From the NCBI GenBank assembly GCA_050187415.1, contig JBFWXN010000014.1, positions 22,936 to 86,935 on the forward strand: a stretch of DNA of 64,000 bases, read 5' to 3'. Shown in pieces: positions 61,335 through 64,000 of the stretch. Position 1 is the first letter of the stretch. Every line of letters begins with the position of its first letter. The stretch comes from Ga0077555 sp050187415 (GTDB lineage: Bacteria; Pseudomonadota; Alphaproteobacteria; Rhizobiales; Hyphomicrobiaceae). The notes beneath the pieces are model-generated. The model had not been told where the DNA came from, did no database searches, and saw only the letters and a list, made by a program, of their open reading frames with translations. The translations under genes were made by a program, and so were the position numbers.

Positions 61335-64000
61335 ATGGAAAACAAGAACAAGATGCTCATCGATGCCACCCACCCGGAGGAGACTCGGGTGGTGGCCGTA
61401 CGGAACGGCCGGGTAGAGGAGTTCGATTTCGAGTCGGCAGCGCGGAAGCTGCTGAGAGGCAACATTTACTTGGCCAAAGTTACGCGTGTAGAGCCGTCGC
61501 TGCAGGCCGCCTTCATCGATTACGGTGGCAACCGTCACGGCTTTCTCGCTTTTAGCGAAATTCATCCCGACTATTACCAGATTCCCGTCGCTGATCGGGA
61601 GTTGCTGAAGCAGGAAGAAGCCGAGGCCGAGCTGCGCGCCGAAGCTGAGGTGGAAGAGCGCGTCCGCTCCCGCAGCCCGCGCCGGCGGCGTAAGGGCCGC
61701 GGCGATCGCTCTGGCGGCGGCACCGACCATCAAGCACGCAATGCCGCGCGAGACGAGCAGGATCGTCCGGACGACATCGAGACATTCGAGGACGGTTACC
61801 GCACGTCCGGCCCCTCCGATGACGACGATGAGGGGGGACAGCCGACCGCCCCGCAAGCCTACCGCCACGCATCGTCGGACGAGAACAGGCTGCGCGACGA
61901 TGACGCCCCGAGGCACGAGGAAGGGCCGGCGTCCGACCCCATGGTCGGCGTACCGGTCCCCGCCCCAGACAACGACACCGCCTCTTCGAGTGCCATCGAG
62001 GACCACGCCGGCGCCGTGACGCCGGCCGCACCCGCCCAGCCCAGCGGCCCGAGGCCACCGCCGATCGCCTATCCGCGCGGCACCGGGCGACCGGTCGGGC
62101 AAGGCGACGTGGCACGTCCCCACGTTACGATCTACGCCCCCGACGAAGCGCCGGTCGATGACATGGAGGATGACGATGAAACTGACGAAGGCCCCGACGC
62201 CGAAAACGGGGTTGCAGACGACGAATCCGTCGAGCAGGTCGCCAACGATGACGACGTGCTCGAGGAGGTCCCCGAACGGCCGCGTCGCCGCGCCCGGCAG
62301 TACAAGATCCAGGAGGTCATCAAGCGCCGCCAGATCATTCTCGTCCAGGTCGTGAAGGAGGAGCGTGGCAACAAAGGCGCCGCACTCACCACCTACATTT
62401 CGCTGGCTGGCCGCTACACGGTTTTGATGCCGAACACGGCGCGCGGCGGAGGCATATCGCGCAAGATTACCCAACCCCAGGATCGCAAGCGCCTGAAGTC
62501 GATCGCCGAGGAACTCGACGTCGAAGAGGGCATGGGCCTCATCATCCGGACGGCCGGCGCCGCGCGCACCAAGCAGGAGATCAAGCGCGACTACGACTAT
62601 CTGATCCGTCTTTGGGAAAGCGTCCGCGACCTCACCCTGTCCTCGATTGCGCCGTGTCTCGTCTACGAGGAGGGCAATATTATCAAGCGGGCCATCCGCG
62701 ATCTCTATTCCAAGGATTTCGACCAGATCGTCGTGGCCGGCGACAGCGCCCATCGAGGGGCGCAAGACTTCATGGAAATGCTGATGCCCGGCAGCGGCAG
62801 CCATGTGGTGAATTATCGGGCCCCTGAGCCGCTGTTCGCGCGTTACGGCGTCGAGCGCCAGCTCAACGCACTGTTCAGCCCCTATGTGACGCTCCGCTCC
62901 GGCGGCTATATCGTCATCAATCAGACCGAGGCACTGGTCTCGGTGGATGTGAACTCCGGCAAATCCACGCGCGAGTTCTCGATCGAGGAAACGGCCCTCA
63001 ACACGAACCTCGAGGCGTCCGAAGAGATTGCGCGCCAACTCAAGCTGCGCGACCTCGCCGGCTTGATCGTGGTCGACTTCATCGACATGGAGGAAAAACG
63101 CAACAACCGCTCCGTCGAGCGCCGGTTGAAGGATGCGTTACGACATGATCGGGCCCGTATTCAGGTTGGTCGCATCTCTCACTTCGGTCTCCTGGAGATG
63201 TCCCGTCAGCGCCTGCGCGCCGGCGTCCTCGAAGGCTCGACCTCTCAGTGTCCGCATTGCCAGGGCACAGGCATCATCCGTTCGATCGAGTCCGTTGCAC
63301 TGGCGGTCCTGCGGGGCCTCGAAGACCAGCTTTTGAAGCAGCCGTCGTCGTTGATCGCGACGACAACAGCCGAGGTCGCGCTCTATATCCTCAATCACAA
63401 GCGCGCCTATATCACCGAGATGGAGCGCCGGCACGGCGTCATCATCCGCGTTGAAGCATCCGACCGCATGCAGGGCGCCAACTTCGGCGTCGAGCGGATC
63501 GCAACGCCTGCACTCGCGAAGCCGGCAGCGCGGGCGGCCGTCAGCATGGAGTGGGGCTTCGACCGCGACGATAGCGCGGTCGACGATGCCGAGGAGGCGG
63601 ACGCCGAGTCGCCGGGCGACGAACTGCCGGAAGCAGGCGAGAGCACCCAGGCGGGCAACCAGTCGAACAGCGACGAGGAGCCTCGTGGCCGTCGCCGTCG
63701 CCGCCGCCGCGGACGCCGCGATGCGGAGACCCACGATCGTTCGCGATCCGAAGTCGCCGGACGTGAATTGGAAAATGCGTCTGCTTCCGACGACGATCAT
63801 GGCGATCAGCCGCCACCGTCGCACGACGACGCACACGACGACGCCCTTGCAGGCGAGGACGGTGCTGAGACCAAGGAGACCACTGGCTCCTCGGAAGATG
63901 GTCCTGCCGACGAAGCCGGCGGTGAGGCTCGCCGGCGCGGACGCCGGCGCGGACGCCGTGGAGGCCGCTCGCGGCGGCGCGAGGGCGACGCACCGGCCGA
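61335..64000 (+). CDS. rne: ribonuclease E (3' truncated by window end)
   Basis: 888 codons visible; the frame is open to the window end. The N-terminus (LIDATHPEETRVVAVRNGRV) begins the S1 domain, which is split by an acidic/basic low-complexity insertion of about 200 residues (about 110-310), as is usual in alphaproteobacteria. The second S1 half and the catalytic core follow: VSVDVNSGK (metal-binding Asp near residue 537), VVDFIDMEEKRN and the Zn-link CPHC (Cys639, Cys642). The C-terminal region is Arg- and acid-rich with a 12-base tandem repeat near 63930. RNase E cuts single-stranded RNA and builds the degradosome. The ATG is at 61335. Confidence 0.95.
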   Translation, partial: MENKNKMLIDATHPEETRVVAVRNGRVEEFDFESAARKLLRGNIYLAKVTRVEPSLQAAFIDYGGNRHGFLAFSEIHPDYYQIPVADRELLKQEEAEAELRAEAEVEERVRSRSPRRRRKGRGDRSGGGTDHQARNAARDEQDRPDDIETFEDGYRTSGPSDDDDEGGQPTAPQAYRHASSDENRLRDDDAPRHEEGPASDPMVGVPVPAPDNDTASSSAIEDHAGAVTPAAPAQPSGPRPPPIAYPRGTGRPVGQGDVARPHVTIYAPDEAPVDDMEDDDETDEGPDAENGVADDESVEQVANDDDVLEEVPERPRRRARQYKIQEVIKRRQIILVQVVKEERGNKGAALTTYISLAGRYTVLMPNTARGGGISRKITQPQDRKRLKSIAEELDVEEGMGLIIRTAGAARTKQEIKRDYDYLIRLWESVRDLTLSSIAPCLVYEEGNIIKRAIRDLYSKDFDQIVVAGDSAHRGAQDFMEMLMPGSGSHVVNYRAPEPLFARYGVERQLNALFSPYVTLRSGGYIVINQTEALVSVDVNSGKSTREFSIEETALNTNLEASEEIARQLKLRDLAGLIVVDFIDMEEKRNNRSVERRLKDALRHDRARIQVGRISHFGLLEMSRQRLRAGVLEGSTSQCPHCQGTGIIRSIESVALAVLRGLEDQLLKQPSSLIATTTAEVALYILNHKRAYITEMERRHGVIIRVEASDRMQGANFGVERIATPALAKPAARAAVSMEWGFDRDDSAVDDAEEADAESPGDELPEAGESTQAGNQSNSDEEPRGRRRRRRRGRRDAETHDRSRSEVAGRELENASASDDDHGDQPPPSHDDAHDDALAGEDGAETKETTGSSEDGPADEAGGEARRRGRRRGRRGGRSRRREGDAPA

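Noticed and set aside
60898..61416. 172-residue plus-strand frame ahead of rne
   Set aside because: No conserved motif, no ribosome site, and it overlaps the true rne start in another frame.
61239..63038. 599-residue open frame opposite rne
   Set aside because: Antisense to RNase E, which has clear motifs; hydrophobic parts come from the acidic codons of rne.
1..64000. tRNA, rRNA, CRISPR, IS or phage elements
   Set aside because: Intergenic stretches were read for T-arm-like motifs, array repeats and transposase-type frames; none was found.

Overview
The window is GC-rich, densely coding chromosomal DNA, probably from an alphaproteobacterium of the order Hyphomicrobiales (Rhizobiales). This rests on the conserved divergent block amiC-mrcA-(modA-like)-prfB against rne, a class I lysyl-tRNA synthetase, a GapR (DUF2312) homologue, a TIGR02186 protein, a TPR-ispE pair and the ligase-associated helicase/PdeM pair. 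The family or genus cannot be fixed from this sequence. No phage, insertion sequence, CRISPR array, rRNA or tRNA was found.

Layout. 1-11.1 kb is mostly catabolic and central metabolism: a 5'-truncated NtaA/SnaA flavin monooxygenase, an orphan boxC, a GMC oxidoreductase, an extensin-like lipoprotein, a lytic-transglycosylase-like protein, argG, a DUF2798 protein, an M50 protease and a TauD/TfdA dioxygenase. 11.1-20.4 kb holds MATE efflux and DUF6460 genes, the DEXH helicase with PdeM, a TIGR02186 protein and a 991-residue Sel1-repeat membrane protein. 20.7-25.2 kb holds a small secreted coiled-coil protein, pip, a two-part sodium/solute symporter and mscL. 25.3-28.7 kb holds a radical SAM gene downstream of a fused FAD-oxidoreductase/SelD gene. 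28.9-41.8 kb holds MarR, LysR and MBL genes, ispE with a TPR gene, a threonine-dehydratase-type gene, a metallophosphoesterase, gapR, a CaiB-type CoA transferase, priA and a transaldolase. 41.9-49.4 kb holds a hidden selenoprotein gene, a hydroxyacid dehydrogenase, a methyltransferase/YfhO-like pair, an HPP protein, lysS and a TerB-like gene. 49.6-53.2 kb is a three-gene run of coiled-coil proteins with no obvious function. 53.4-64 kb holds tenA, prfB, a ModA-like protein, mrcA, amiC and rne (cut by the window end).

The main discovery is at 41901-42119 on the minus strand. A 72-residue SelW/Rdx-family protein is interrupted by one in-frame TGA in the motif YCGA-TGA-GY. This equals the YCGAUGY redox motif of animal selenoprotein W. 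A normal ORF caller misses it because the TGA is read as stop. A hairpin lies directly after the TGA, where bacterial SECIS elements lie. The selD fusion 14 kb away would supply selenophosphate, so the organism probably makes selenocysteine; selA, selB and the Sec tRNA must lie outside the window. The window also has a second recoded TGA, the classical +1 frameshift in prfB, whose product reads UGA. Only part of prfB appears as one continuous frame.
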